A stretch of 64,000 nt of DNA from Lepidostoma basale (lineage: Eukaryota; Arthropoda; Insecta; Trichoptera; Lepidostomatidae): positions 1,598,501 to 1,662,500 of the forward strand of contig JAHDVF020000208.1 of assembly GCA_022606425.2 (NCBI GenBank), given 5' to 3'. The position numbers were made by a program, and so were the translations under genes. The notes under the pieces were generated by a model. That model saw nothing but the letters and a program-made list of their open reading frames with translations. It did no database searches and was not told where the DNA came from. This document shows, piece after piece, positions 55,555-64,000 of the stretch (position 1 is its first letter; each line of letters starts with the position of its first letter).

Positions 55555-55915
55555 TGACTATTGAAGTTTTATTATGTTATACGGTAAGTAAGTATTATAT
55601 AATATCATTTGATTAGGCGATATCAAGGTGAAGCATGTCACTTCCATATAATACAATAAAACTTAAAGAAAACTGACGTTTTTAGAAGTATTTTATACTT
55701 ACATGGGATCGTTGATACAAAAAACTTTATTTGTTTATTATTTCTTAAACAATTATCTAAAACTCCATATTAAATTATTAATTCGAATTGTTTATAAGAC
55801 ATTTAATTATGCATTAACACGGTGAAACATGTCATTCCTATCAACTGTAATAAAACTTTTTCAGTCATTTCAATTTTCTAGAAAACAGACGATTTCATTA
55901 GTTTTGATGATTTGA
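55555..55915. repeat. Two diverged FB-D elements side by side
   Basis: 55555-55690: TGAAGTTTTATTATGTTATA left; GAAGCATGTCACTTCCATAT and AAACTGACGTTTTTA right. 55735-55915: TTATTTCTTAAACAATTATC, GGTGAAACATGTCATTCC, then AAAACAGACGATTTC. Stem II is degraded in both. Confidence 0.65.
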
Positions 55916-56595
55916 TTTATTTCATAAGAATACAAAATCTATAAAATCTTAATTTAATGCGAGTATTAAATATTAATCATATAGTCTGAATAAACTAGAG
56001 CGAAGTATGTCAAACATGAATAATTACACAAACTTTTGATAATATTTTTTAGTGGTTTCACTACTTTATCACCCGACACCTACTTATTTATCATCTTTTA
56101 TTTTATGATATCTTGTATTTACCGTGTTAATTCGTACTGGACTACGTGAAAATAAACATTTGTTCTACATTGTATGCTTCCCTGATCTTAGTTGGTCAGT
56201 CTCTAACACTGCCAACAGTACAGAGTAACAATCTTGTCACTCCTCGGCACATTAAAACTATAAAACTTTATGTCTTGGAGTAACAGTTTCCATGTTTATA
56301 AACTAACGGATTCGTTTGTATTGCAAGATCCTAATAATTCTTGAGTATTTTTAACAAACTATAAATGTTATGTGGAAAGAAATTCAACACAAATTATTCT
56401 TGCGTTTGGATCATTCCTCTGGGTGTGAAAAATGAAAGATCCTTCATATTATTTTTACTCCATTTCTGCATCTTTACTCGTTTCTAGCATTCCTTATCCT
56501 TCGTGTCAAAATCACCACTTTTAAACCATCTAAATCAATGCTGACAGTGTGAAACATGATCCCCATAAGCCTCACACAGAAATTGATGATCTTCA
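55916..56595. other. Gene-free AT-rich stretch
   Basis: Nothing recognised. Confidence 0.4.
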
Positions 56596-56597
56596 GC

Positions 56598-57066
56598 TAT
56601 TTTTTTCTTATTCCTTGCTGTAGACCTATGTGGTCTGTTCTCCAGAGGGTTGCTCCTCCTGTGAGGTGAATTCCCGCTATCTTTCTATCTTTCAGTAGGT
56701 CTTCCACGAGTACGAGTCCCGTGAGTCTGATTATGTAGTGCAATATAGGGGAGCCTAGTAGTGTCCATTCTTTGGACATTACCGTACCAGTCCCTTCTTC
56801 TCTGTCTACTCCATATATAATATATATCTCTCTTATCCTCAACCTCACATATCTTTCTTATTCTGGTGTTCCTAACGTGGTCTCATAGTGTCTTGCCTGA
56901 AATCATCTTCAGTGTCTTCACACCGGAAGCCCTCAGATCTTCTTTTGTTTTGACTGTGTCTGCATTTGCTTCAACACCATATCTTATTATTATTGGTATT
57001 GTTTCAACACCATATGTTTTTTTATTATTTGCTTTTTTTTTAAATGGAAAAGACAAAGTCGACATA
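56598..57066 (-). pseudogene. Lgamma LINE, RT C-terminal remnant
   Basis: Minus strand: PIIIRYGVEANADTVKTKED, LKTLKMISGKTL, a stop, then HVRNTRIRKICEVED, then a frame change and a decayed 3' part ending in RNKKK codons. The GVEANADTVKT and RNTRIR.ICEVED motifs place it with 40635-41290. Confidence 0.75.
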
Positions 57067-57410
57067 TTTGGAGTTCAAAAAATGTTATTTACGCTTCATC
57101 GAAATGACATACTCAAAATTAAAGCCCGATGATGACGCTTTAACATGAAGGTAGTTACAATATAGTCCATTGCGATTTAATACTAGTGACGCCCTCTTTT
57201 GTAAGTTCTTTAAAACTTACTTACACACCTGATCCTTTTTATTAATTTAAATGGGTATTACCCAACGTAATCATGACAGTTTTAAATTTCATCTAAATAT
57301 TTTAAAGAGTGCGTAACCCAATTAAATAATAGTTAAGTTAATTTTTTTTATTTGAAATCTGTTAACACATTCATATATAAAATATTCACGATTGCACATT
57401 TAACCCAATT
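57067..57410. other. Gene-free AT-rich stretch
   Basis: Nothing recognised. Confidence 0.4.
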
Positions 57411-57411
57411 A

Positions 57412-57716
57412 ATGAACTTGAAGAACTAATTTACCAGGAAACAGTAGTGAGATTCTGTAAGTCTCAACGCCTACGGTGGGCTGGCCATGTGGAAAGAATG
57501 CCAGAGGGTAGAACACCACAAATTATATCCAGATGGGTGTCTCGCGAAAAGAGACCAATAGGCAGACCGAGGAAAAGATAAGCGAATTGCGTGGAACAAG
57601 ATTGGGAGAAAATGGAAGGAGCTGGGGAATGGAGAGAGATGGCCAGAGACAGAAGTCAGTGGAGAACCGTGTGAAAGAGGCCAAGTCCCACACCGGGATG
57701 TAGCGCCGAGAAATGA
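57412..57716 (+). pseudogene. LINE C-terminal remnant (unassigned family)
   Basis: Plus strand: QETVVRFCKSQRLRWAGHVE, RMPEGRTPQII, RPIGRPRKR, a frame break, VEQDWEKMEGAGEWREMARD, RSQWRTV, then a stop and a PGCSAEK end. Standard LINE ORF tail motifs. Confidence 0.75.
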
Positions 57717-57725
57717 ACGATGAAT

Positions 57726-58990
57726 GAAATGACATTTAACCCAATCCTTAGAGATGGAGTCATAGATATAGAGATGGACACTGAAGGTGTCATGGTCAAA
57801 TTTGCATCAGCTGGATATTCTAACTACGACCTATAACGATTATCTCTGGTGCTTTAATTTCTATTTGTTTCTATGAGTCAACACTTACTTCTCACTCGAA
57901 TTCGTAGGTACTATTCACATCTCACCTTTGCTCGTTTGATCATACATAAATACAGGGCACAATCTTACAGAGTTATACTTGTTATTGTACTTTAATACTT
58001 CACAATGTGAAATTTTATTTAATTAATTCGATTGGCTCCTAACATTTCACAGTTCAAATGACTTCTTTGGAATGATCTTGTTATGTTCCATTTTCAAACA
58101 CCATAACTATCACCGAGCTTTCCCGTTTCCGTTAAAACCCCCTACCTCTATCCCGGTCCACTATCCGGATGCAGACTAGGAAAGTACTTGCCTACCTACT
58201 CCCCGTGGAGTGAAAAATACGATCTGCGTTCCTACCCCTAAAGTCCGGCTAAACGCCTTCTAAATCTTATAAAGTACCTACAAAATCATCAAAAGGGACG
58301 CTCGCAGAATAATAAGAAAAGTAGAAGGCATATTACTAATATAGTATTTTTTACTTAGTGTTGCTATTTTACAGCTACGGTTCAGTGAAAGGGTCAAACA
58401 TTTTCTGTACCGCACTGCCAGGGAAGCCAGTTTCCGATAGTTACTCGCCAGAAATTTTAGTCATGGGTGTTACGAGAAAAACCTTCAGAGGTTTCAGGTA
58501 CCTACCTTCATACTAAATCTTGGTACCTACGTAATCCCAAACATTTGTGTAATTCTGAACAAACCTGTATAAGTACGGGATTATACTTATAAATGAACAA
58601 TGAACATCTCCATATAAAGTTTTTAATATTAATATATGAATATAGTTTTTAATTTATTATAATATTAATATTATAGAAGCTTAATTATATTCTTCTTCTT
58701 CGTTGTGTTAATGGCAAGCTCGTTTTCTAAGGGTGTTCCTAAAAGGGCCAAGTCTCTCCTCTTCTCTAGCCACTGTGTTGGAAGGTTTGGGCGACTTTTT
58801 TTCGTTATACTTATGTTATAGTAACATCATACGTGGAGGCATCTTTCTTGCGCTCTTTATTATATTGTTTCGCCTTGCTACGGCATATTAAAGTTGTTAT
58901 TATTCCCTAAAAGGGTAAGTTATAATAATATTTTTTATAATTATATTCAAAATTTTAAGCCGATTTACGGTGTTTTTGTTTAAATGGTGT
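57726..58990. other. Gene-free stretch
   Basis: A 33-bp piece at 58861-58893 (TTGTTTCGCCTTGCTACGGC) is an isolated FB-D fragment. The rest is not recognised. Confidence 0.4.
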
Positions 58991-58994
58991 TATT

Positions 58995-59115
58995 GCCTCG
59001 TTAAAACATGTTTTAAATAATAATTAAATGCAACGATATTTTATTTTTATTTTACTACTTCCACTTGTTGACTTTATTTTGACAGCGACCGGTTTCGCCA
59101 GGGTATTAAATATAA
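58995..59115. repeat. FB-B single arm
   Basis: TTTTAAATAATAATTAAATG, then CTACTTCCACTTGTTGAC and GACAGCGACCGGTTTCGCCA. On the minus strand this gives UGGC, GAAA, CCGGU, C. Confidence 0.75.
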
Positions 59116-59990
59116 AAATAATGAGTGCTGCATCTGATATTCGTGGTAGGCTAGAAAAATAAAAATAAATAACAAACATTTAGATAAAACTTAAAGTTTT
59201 GTACGAAAGATAAAAATTATGGTAAAAACATATTTGATTTAGCTCCGTTATAATATAATAATAATTAAACTTATACGAAACTGATGTTTCCATCAATATT
59301 CAACACTTCGTGTAATTGCGAAATACAGTATTAGTTTTCTTGATACAGTAAATATTATATTTTTAATGGATTATCTTCCATAGTCAAATTTATCAGTGAC
59401 ATATCAATGGTACCTGCTTAATTTGGTCAACGAATATTTAACTATTCATAGCCCTCTAATACGAATTAAACTGCTGTACACAAAATTAAAATCTCTAACG
59501 ACATGGACATACAATGTTTCCATAAATATTTAATCGACACCCCTCCCGTCCCTTAACGGTTAGATTAACGGCTAGTATAAGAAAGACATACACAAGAATT
59601 TGTTTATTTTTTCAGAGATACGTATAGGTAGGTACTTACATTATTTTATTAATAGATTGGAGGGATAAATGATTTTGCTTGCCTGAAACGGAATCAGAAT
59701 ATTTTTAACAAGGCGACATGCAGCTTTAATAAAGACAAGTTCCTTGTTTCTATTGAACTGGTTATATGAAATTTTATGAATTAAAATTGTATTTCATTTG
59801 TTCTGCTTTATTAGTTTATTTAACTCGACATGTACTTTCATCATCAAGAGAATTTACTTACTCCTTCGTCTTCTTCCTCATTTCAATGGTAAAGGAAGAT
59901 ATGTGTGTTATATCATTCACTTACTCAACAACATATAAACTAACTTATAATACAGTGATAATAACATAATTATGTTATTCACAGTATTAC
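59116..59990. other. Gene-free AT-rich stretch
   Basis: A possible FB-D scrap at 59265-59300. Nothing else recognised. Confidence 0.4.
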
Positions 59991-59994
59991 CTTT

Positions 59995-60390
59995 AATTTC
60001 TTATTATTATTTTTCTTCTTCCTCAGCCTAATCCCGTCCACTCCTGGACAAAGGTCTCCTCCATTCGCTTCCATGTCACTCTGCCATGTGCAGACTGCAT
60101 CCAGGTTATTCGACATGTCTATTCAGATCATCCTTCATCCAGCAGTCTTCTTGTCCACTTTTCGTCTGAGATTCTGACTACGTGACCTGCCCATTGGCAT
60201 TTTAGAGTCCCCACACGGTGGATGATGTCAGTGACCTTTGTTTTTTCTCTCACCGTATCGTTTCTGACTCTGTCTCTTAGGCTTATTCCAAACATGGCTC
60301 TTTCCATGGCTCTTTGGGTCACTCGTATAATAACAGTTTCAAGACCATAAGTACCAACTGGCAGAACGCAGTTCAATTTATCAAAAGTTT
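59995..60390 (-). pseudogene. Ldelta LINE, RT C-terminal remnant
   Basis: The minus-strand frame reads MNCVLPVGTYGLETVIIRVT, RAMERAMFGISLRDRVRND, TDIIHRVGTLKCQWAGHVVR, then after one stop WMQSAHGRVTWKRMEETFVQ, EWTGLG. Motif order and the WAGH box are those of an RTE-like LINE ORF end. Two stops and one small internal deletion. Confidence 0.85.
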
Positions 60391-60406
60391 AAACAATTTT
60401 ACAAAT

Positions 60407-60648
60407 ATACTCCCATAGAAGCCCAAAAGCCTGGCTTGCGTAAGAAATTTTGAATCAAAACCCCCCAAATCTAAGTAATCGTGCCCCCGCATAAACCAAC
60501 AACCCACCAAATAACCTTTCAACAATGTTACCATCAGACATAAGAGGAATAGCCACAAGAGCTGAACCTCTGTAAGTAAGAAGAGATATTGATTCAAAAT
60601 TTCTTACGCAAGCCGGGCTTCTGGGCTTCTATGGAAGTACCGCCACTG
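60407..60648 (-). mobile_element. hAT-type MITE, copy 2
   Basis: Same 240-bp unit as 12528-12776 in the opposite orientation. The right end GTACCGCCACTG is intact. The left end has lost the outer CAGTGGCGG. It abuts an Ldelta remnant on its left and an Lgamma remnant on its right. Confidence 0.75.
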
Positions 60649-60649
60649 A

Positions 60650-60815
60650 CTATGTGGTAGATATGTTCTCCAGAGGGTTGCTCCTCGTGTGAGGTAGATT
60701 CCCAGCTCTCCTTACATCATTTGGGAGGTCTTCCACGAGGATGAGTCCCGTGAGACTGATATGCAGTGCAATATAAGGAAGTCTGGTGGTGTCCATTATT
60801 TGTTCATTCATAATA
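60650..60815 (-). repeat. Lgamma LINE 3' remnant
   Basis: TGTTCTCCAGAGGGTTGCTC, then GGTCTTCCACGAG and GTCCCGTGAG, parallels 56636-56790. Confidence 0.7.
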
Positions 60816-61085
60816 TTTTAGTCATACCAGTAAATGGAGATAAATAGTTTGAAATCAATTAAAATGCACACTATGCGAACAATATTATTATGTTATATAG
60901 AAATAGAGTGTGACGGTCATTTCTCTCTTCCTGGCCCTCGATACTCCACATATTTCAACTATTTGTAAAAAAGATTAAGGTTGATAAAAAAATTATCTAA
61001 AGTTACAATTTTAAGTTATTTTAGAAACACAAAACGGAATCTTGACGCTGTAGATAGAATAATAAATAAATCAAATAAACATACA
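60816..61085. other. Gene-free AT-rich stretch
   Basis: Nothing recognised. Confidence 0.35.
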
Positions 61086-61089
61086 CATA

Positions 61090-61402
61090 ACGTGCTGGTT
61101 AGATGACACAGCCAGAAAGAGAATTGTTGTTTGTAGAGAGTAGAAAGATGGCATATTTGGGACACATTCTCTGCAATAAGAAATACGGTCTGCTGCACCT
61201 CATCATGAAAGGGAAAATTGAGGGTAAGCGCGGTATGGAAAGACCCCAGATGTCCTGGCTGGAAAACATCAAAGAGTGGATCGGAATTCGGAGGGTGGGG
61301 GAGTTGTTCCGGCTAGCACAGGACAGAGAAACCTACGCCATAGTGATAGCCGACATCGGGGGACTTGACATGGCACTTCAAGAAGAAGAAGATGACACAG
61401 GT
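61090..61402 (+). pseudogene. Lepsilon LINE, C-terminal remnant
   Basis: A clean frame from 61103: ESRKMAYLGHILCNKKYGLL, HLIMKGKIEGKRGMERPQMS, WLENIKEWIGIRRVGELFRL, AQDRETYAIVIADI, then a GAAGAAGAAG run. These are the classic motifs of the end of a LINE ORF. Less decayed than the copies at 14.9 and 41.5 kb. Confidence 0.85.
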
Positions 61403-62980
61403 CAGTCTAAATTGACATACTGTTAATTTTAAAACATTTTTTTTAATTTCAGGTGCAAAATTCACATTTGATAACTGCTTATTACCTATTTGTGGCAATG
61501 CCAACACAGAGTTGCATGTTGAATATTGTCGACACTTTAAGCCACCCCATGTTTATTTGTTGGACACTTTCTGTGGCCTTAGCCATGTCTTCTTACGAAT
61601 GTCACCATGACTTCCTTTTATAGTTGCCTGGCATCCTAGAACGAAAATAAAGCACGATTTTTAAATATTCTTACATGTATAATATACTTCAGGGTGATGC
61701 GACATATTATGTCATCTTAAGCCGACAGTTCCTATGTCATCTTACCAGATAGGGAATATAATAATTTGAACATTCTACGACTAAAACCAAATTAATGTTA
61801 CATTTATTATAATTTCATATACCTACATATGCCACAATAAACATACTTCATAAACAAGTAGTCAAACACATTGAAAAACTTACCTAACACAAAATGTCGC
61901 CACAAACACGTTGACCAAAATAATATTCCCACGCGACCAAATCAAAAGATTCCATACCACATCCAAACAATGCAAGCAGCCGACTACATACGATTGGTGC
62001 AGTGGCCATTTCTTTAAGCTGATACGTGACTGTCGTTTTGGCGTTTGTGGTGCGAATATTCTACCTGATAAAGGCAATAAGTCATATTAAGCACAATTCC
62101 CTTATACATATTCATTCGATGTTAATATTTTCTATTTTAGTTATGGTAAAATTTGTATAAAAAAATACTAGATAATATGCATTTCTTGTATTTATGATAA
62201 AGAGTAAAACGAATAATTTCTTTGAAGTTCCACTTTACTAATATATTTTTTGTGTTTAATCAGATGTAGCGATCGTGCCCCTTAGTCCTATAGTTATTGA
62301 AAAGTTTTATACTAGGTACTTCGAAAAAAACGGTAAATTTTGTACTTTTAAATTAGTCTAACAAAAAACAGTATTTCAATTAATAAAAATTCGTAGTCTG
62401 ACATCTGTTAAAATCAAGAGTAAACTATTTGTTTTGCTATAATAAAAATATATGTTTGACACATAGATGTCACTAATATACAGTTAGTAAAAACAAAGTT
62501 GTCAATTGGTAAAAAATAAAAACGATTATTTCCCATATTAATCTGACACTTTTTATTGTGATATTTACTTATTTTTTCTTTCGATTTCCTTTAGAAATCA
62601 TACAATACATTTAAATGTAATTTATTTCAAAAATGCATAGGAAATTATAGTGCTTATTTTTGTTTTTAATTTATTATCAGCACATAGAGAATCGATAAAA
62701 TATTATATTTACTAAAAGTTACAAAAGAAAACTGTTTTTTTTTTTAAATATAATGTTAAATGTGCACAAGACAATATTTTTTTCCTACATTTGCTTCAAA
62801 AAAAGGTATTAACATTAATATTGAAAAACATGAAAAGAAATAAATTTAACCGTTTGATTATTCAACAAATAATTTTTTAGAAGAGTGAAATATGTTTTCT
62901 ACTAATATTGTCATAAGCGCCACGAAAATGACGCCATGTATATTAGCCTTTGTGAACGTTGGACGATCGAATGTTCGCGG
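61403..62980. other. Gene-free AT-rich stretch
   Basis: Unrecognised; the segment 61860-62080 is slightly GC-richer. No repeat match. Confidence 0.4.
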
Positions 62981-63004
62981 GAGATGCCTATTGGTGGCGA
63001 TGAG

Positions 63005-63142
63005 GTTCACAACCTATCACACCGCGTCTCCCGCAGGGGCGAAAAGAGAAGGGTGGAGTGCCGCATCGGTTAAAGTGTGGCAGTCCATTCTTTCTGCCTA
63101 CCCCTTCGGGGAGACGGCGTGATGGTTAGTTAGTTAGTTAGA
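63005..63142. repeat. Two Lalpha LINE 3' ends, head to head
   Basis: 63009-63063 is the family's last 55 bp on the minus strand (AACCTATCACACCGCGTCTC). After ten bases, 63075-63142 is the same end on the plus strand (TGTGGCAGTCCATTCTTTCT to GTGATGGTTAGTTAGTTAG). Confidence 0.8.
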
Positions 63143-63486
63143 AGATATGAATAATTTCTAAAGCTTTACACATGAAAAAATACATAGTAAATATTATTTT
63201 ACTTAATTTTTACCTTTTCCTGTATTATCATTTAAATGCATATATGTAGTTTTTTTATTTATTTTTTATTATAGAATGTATAATCACATTTTGCTAAATA
63301 TCTGTCTATTTTTAATTAGATTTTTTTTCGGTCGTCTAGGAAAGTAAATATTCTATTGATCGAAAATACCCCATAAAAAATAAATTATTTTTTAGTAATG
63401 CCGGAAATAGTTAGTGGCAATGTTTTAACCGTTGCTAACTTCACGATGTGCGTCCTCGTGTTGACAGGGGTCTTTACAGTTTGAAC
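63143..63486. other. Upstream region of the LisH gene
   Basis: AT-rich to about 63400, then GC-richer (63415-63486) up to the start codon, as expected for a 5' UTR or promoter end. No clear TATA box can be tied to a start site. Confidence 0.4.
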
Positions 63487-63588
63487 ATGGCTGCCGCCGA
63501 AGAGATTGCCCTCTTAGCTCTCGTTTATGACCATCTTTTAAAGAAAGACAAAGGCTGTGCTACAGTTTATCAAAAGAAAACAAAAGCT
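63487..63588 (+). CDS. LisH-domain nucleolar phosphoprotein (Nopp140/treacle-like), coding exon 1
   Basis: The 34 codons from ATG 63487 give MAAAEEIALLALVYDHLLKK and continue to YQKKTKA, followed by the donor GTAAGT at 63589. The context AACATGG has A at -3 and G at +4. LALVYDHLLKKDKGCATVYQ has the spacing of a LisH dimerisation motif, as at the N-termini of Nopp140 (NOLC1) and treacle, nucleolar proteins that assist RNA polymerase I and snoRNP work. The frame stays open into the intron, but the conserved downstream exon shows the true path. No signal peptide or membrane segment. The family assignment rests on this short region. Confidence 0.65.
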
Positions 63589-63777
63589 GTAAGTTTGACG
63601 TGCATATTTTTATTGCTAATATTATTAATTATCGCGAATTATCATAAACCTGGCCCCCCACGTGCGACTACGCGCTTCGCTGTTTTTAACACGTGCTTTT
63701 AACGACTTCTATTTATTTATGTCAATTTCAATCAATGTGTAGTTACTGTTAACTGACATTATTCACCTTTATTTCAG

Positions 63778-63887
63778 CCGGCACCACCCAAAGGATGTCC
63801 TAACTTGGAAGAGATATTCGCACATTACCAAAAGACATCCAAGAAAAAAGTACCGGCAATAAAAGCACAAGGGAAAGCTGAATCCAG
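63778..63887 (+). CDS. LisH-domain nucleolar phosphoprotein (Nopp140/treacle-like), coding exon 2
   Basis: Preceded by the acceptor TTTATTTCAG (63777), after a 189-bp phase-0 intron. It encodes PAPPKGCPNLEEIFAHYQKT then SKKKVPAIKAQGKAES, and ends at the donor GGTAAATG (63888) in phase 2. NLEEIFAHYQKTS parallels the LLDIYTHW..TS segment after the LisH motif in treacle and Nopp140. The lysine-rich continuation fits the start of their long basic/acidic repeat region. The rest of the gene lies beyond the window. Confidence 0.65.
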
Positions 63888-64000
63888 GTAAATGCCTCAT
63901 TTATACTCAATAACAATGTACCTTCATTATTTCACCATATTTATGTAATAGTTGGCTATTCCGCTGTAGACAGTTTTTTTTATTTATACCTATGTATAAC
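63888..64000 (+). other. Start of intron 2 of the LisH gene
   Basis: Follows the GTAAATG donor; AT-rich, with no acceptor before the window ends. Confidence 0.55.

Noticed and set aside
905..59115. Foldback elements as ordinary MITEs with DNA-transposon ends
   Set aside because: No consistent terminal motif or fixed target duplication is seen, and conserved bases cluster at the hammerhead core rather than at the ends; not fully excluded.
63448..63702. 84-codon unspliced ORF as the gene product
   Set aside because: It reads through a consensus GTAAGT donor into AT-rich intron; the spliced path reaches a conserved-looking second exon.
1..64000. Endogenous virus or LTR retrotransposon
   Set aside because: No gag, protease, integrase or envelope motif and no LTR pair were seen; all RT pieces have LINE-type motifs.

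Overview
The window looks like insect nuclear DNA. It is AT-rich, has spliceosomal introns, and is packed with animal-type transposable elements: mariner/Tc1 DNA transposons, a hAT-type MITE, a tRNA-derived SINE, and many 5'-truncated LINE fragments whose C-terminal protein motifs resemble RTE-class elements. The order within the insects cannot be fixed from sequence alone. No bacterial operons, CRISPR arrays or rRNA genes are visible.

Only one host gene is supported. At the right edge (63487 to beyond the window) lie the first two coding exons of a LisH-domain protein resembling the N-terminus of the Nopp140/treacle nucleolar phosphoproteins. The other 63 kb is intergenic or transposon-derived. 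Several GC-richer islands without open frames or repeat similarity (about 18.5, 20.2, 24.0, 28.5, 37.9, 43.6 and 44.7 kb) are candidate conserved non-coding elements.

LINEs: one family (called Lalpha here) ends in a TTAG-repeat tail and is present as more than 20 3'-end fragments. A second family (Lbeta) ends in a GAA-rich tail. Others (Lgamma, Ldelta, Lepsilon and unassigned remnants) are C-terminal reverse-transcriptase ORF pieces. DNA transposons: a nearly intact mariner (15568-16854) has 31-bp identical terminal repeats and a single-base frameshift; a decayed Tc1/mariner-superfamily copy lies at 10807-12008; two copies of a hAT-type MITE lie at 12.5 and 60.4 kb. SINEs: five copies share a tRNA-like head but carry two different 3' tails.

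The most striking content is a set of about nine families of short foldback (inverted-repeat) elements, FB-A to FB-I. Each arm carries a motif shaped like a type I hammerhead ribozyme: a CUGANGA-like box, one extra base, a stem II hairpin, GAAA, then a short, usually self-complementary stem III ending in C. The copies at 7374-7409 (+), 13037-13074 (-), 21497-21527 (-) and 21708-21738 (+) keep every core base. Stem II and stem III show paired compensatory changes between copies of one family. Several families replace the core pair C3/G8 by U3/A8. Such minimal hammerheads are known from Penelope-like element pseudo-LTRs, but no Penelope ORF is present here, so these look like solo or non-autonomous derivatives. 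Nested insertions with target-site duplications (a SINE in FB-C, Lalpha in FB-I and FB-D, Lbeta in Lalpha) give a relative chronology.
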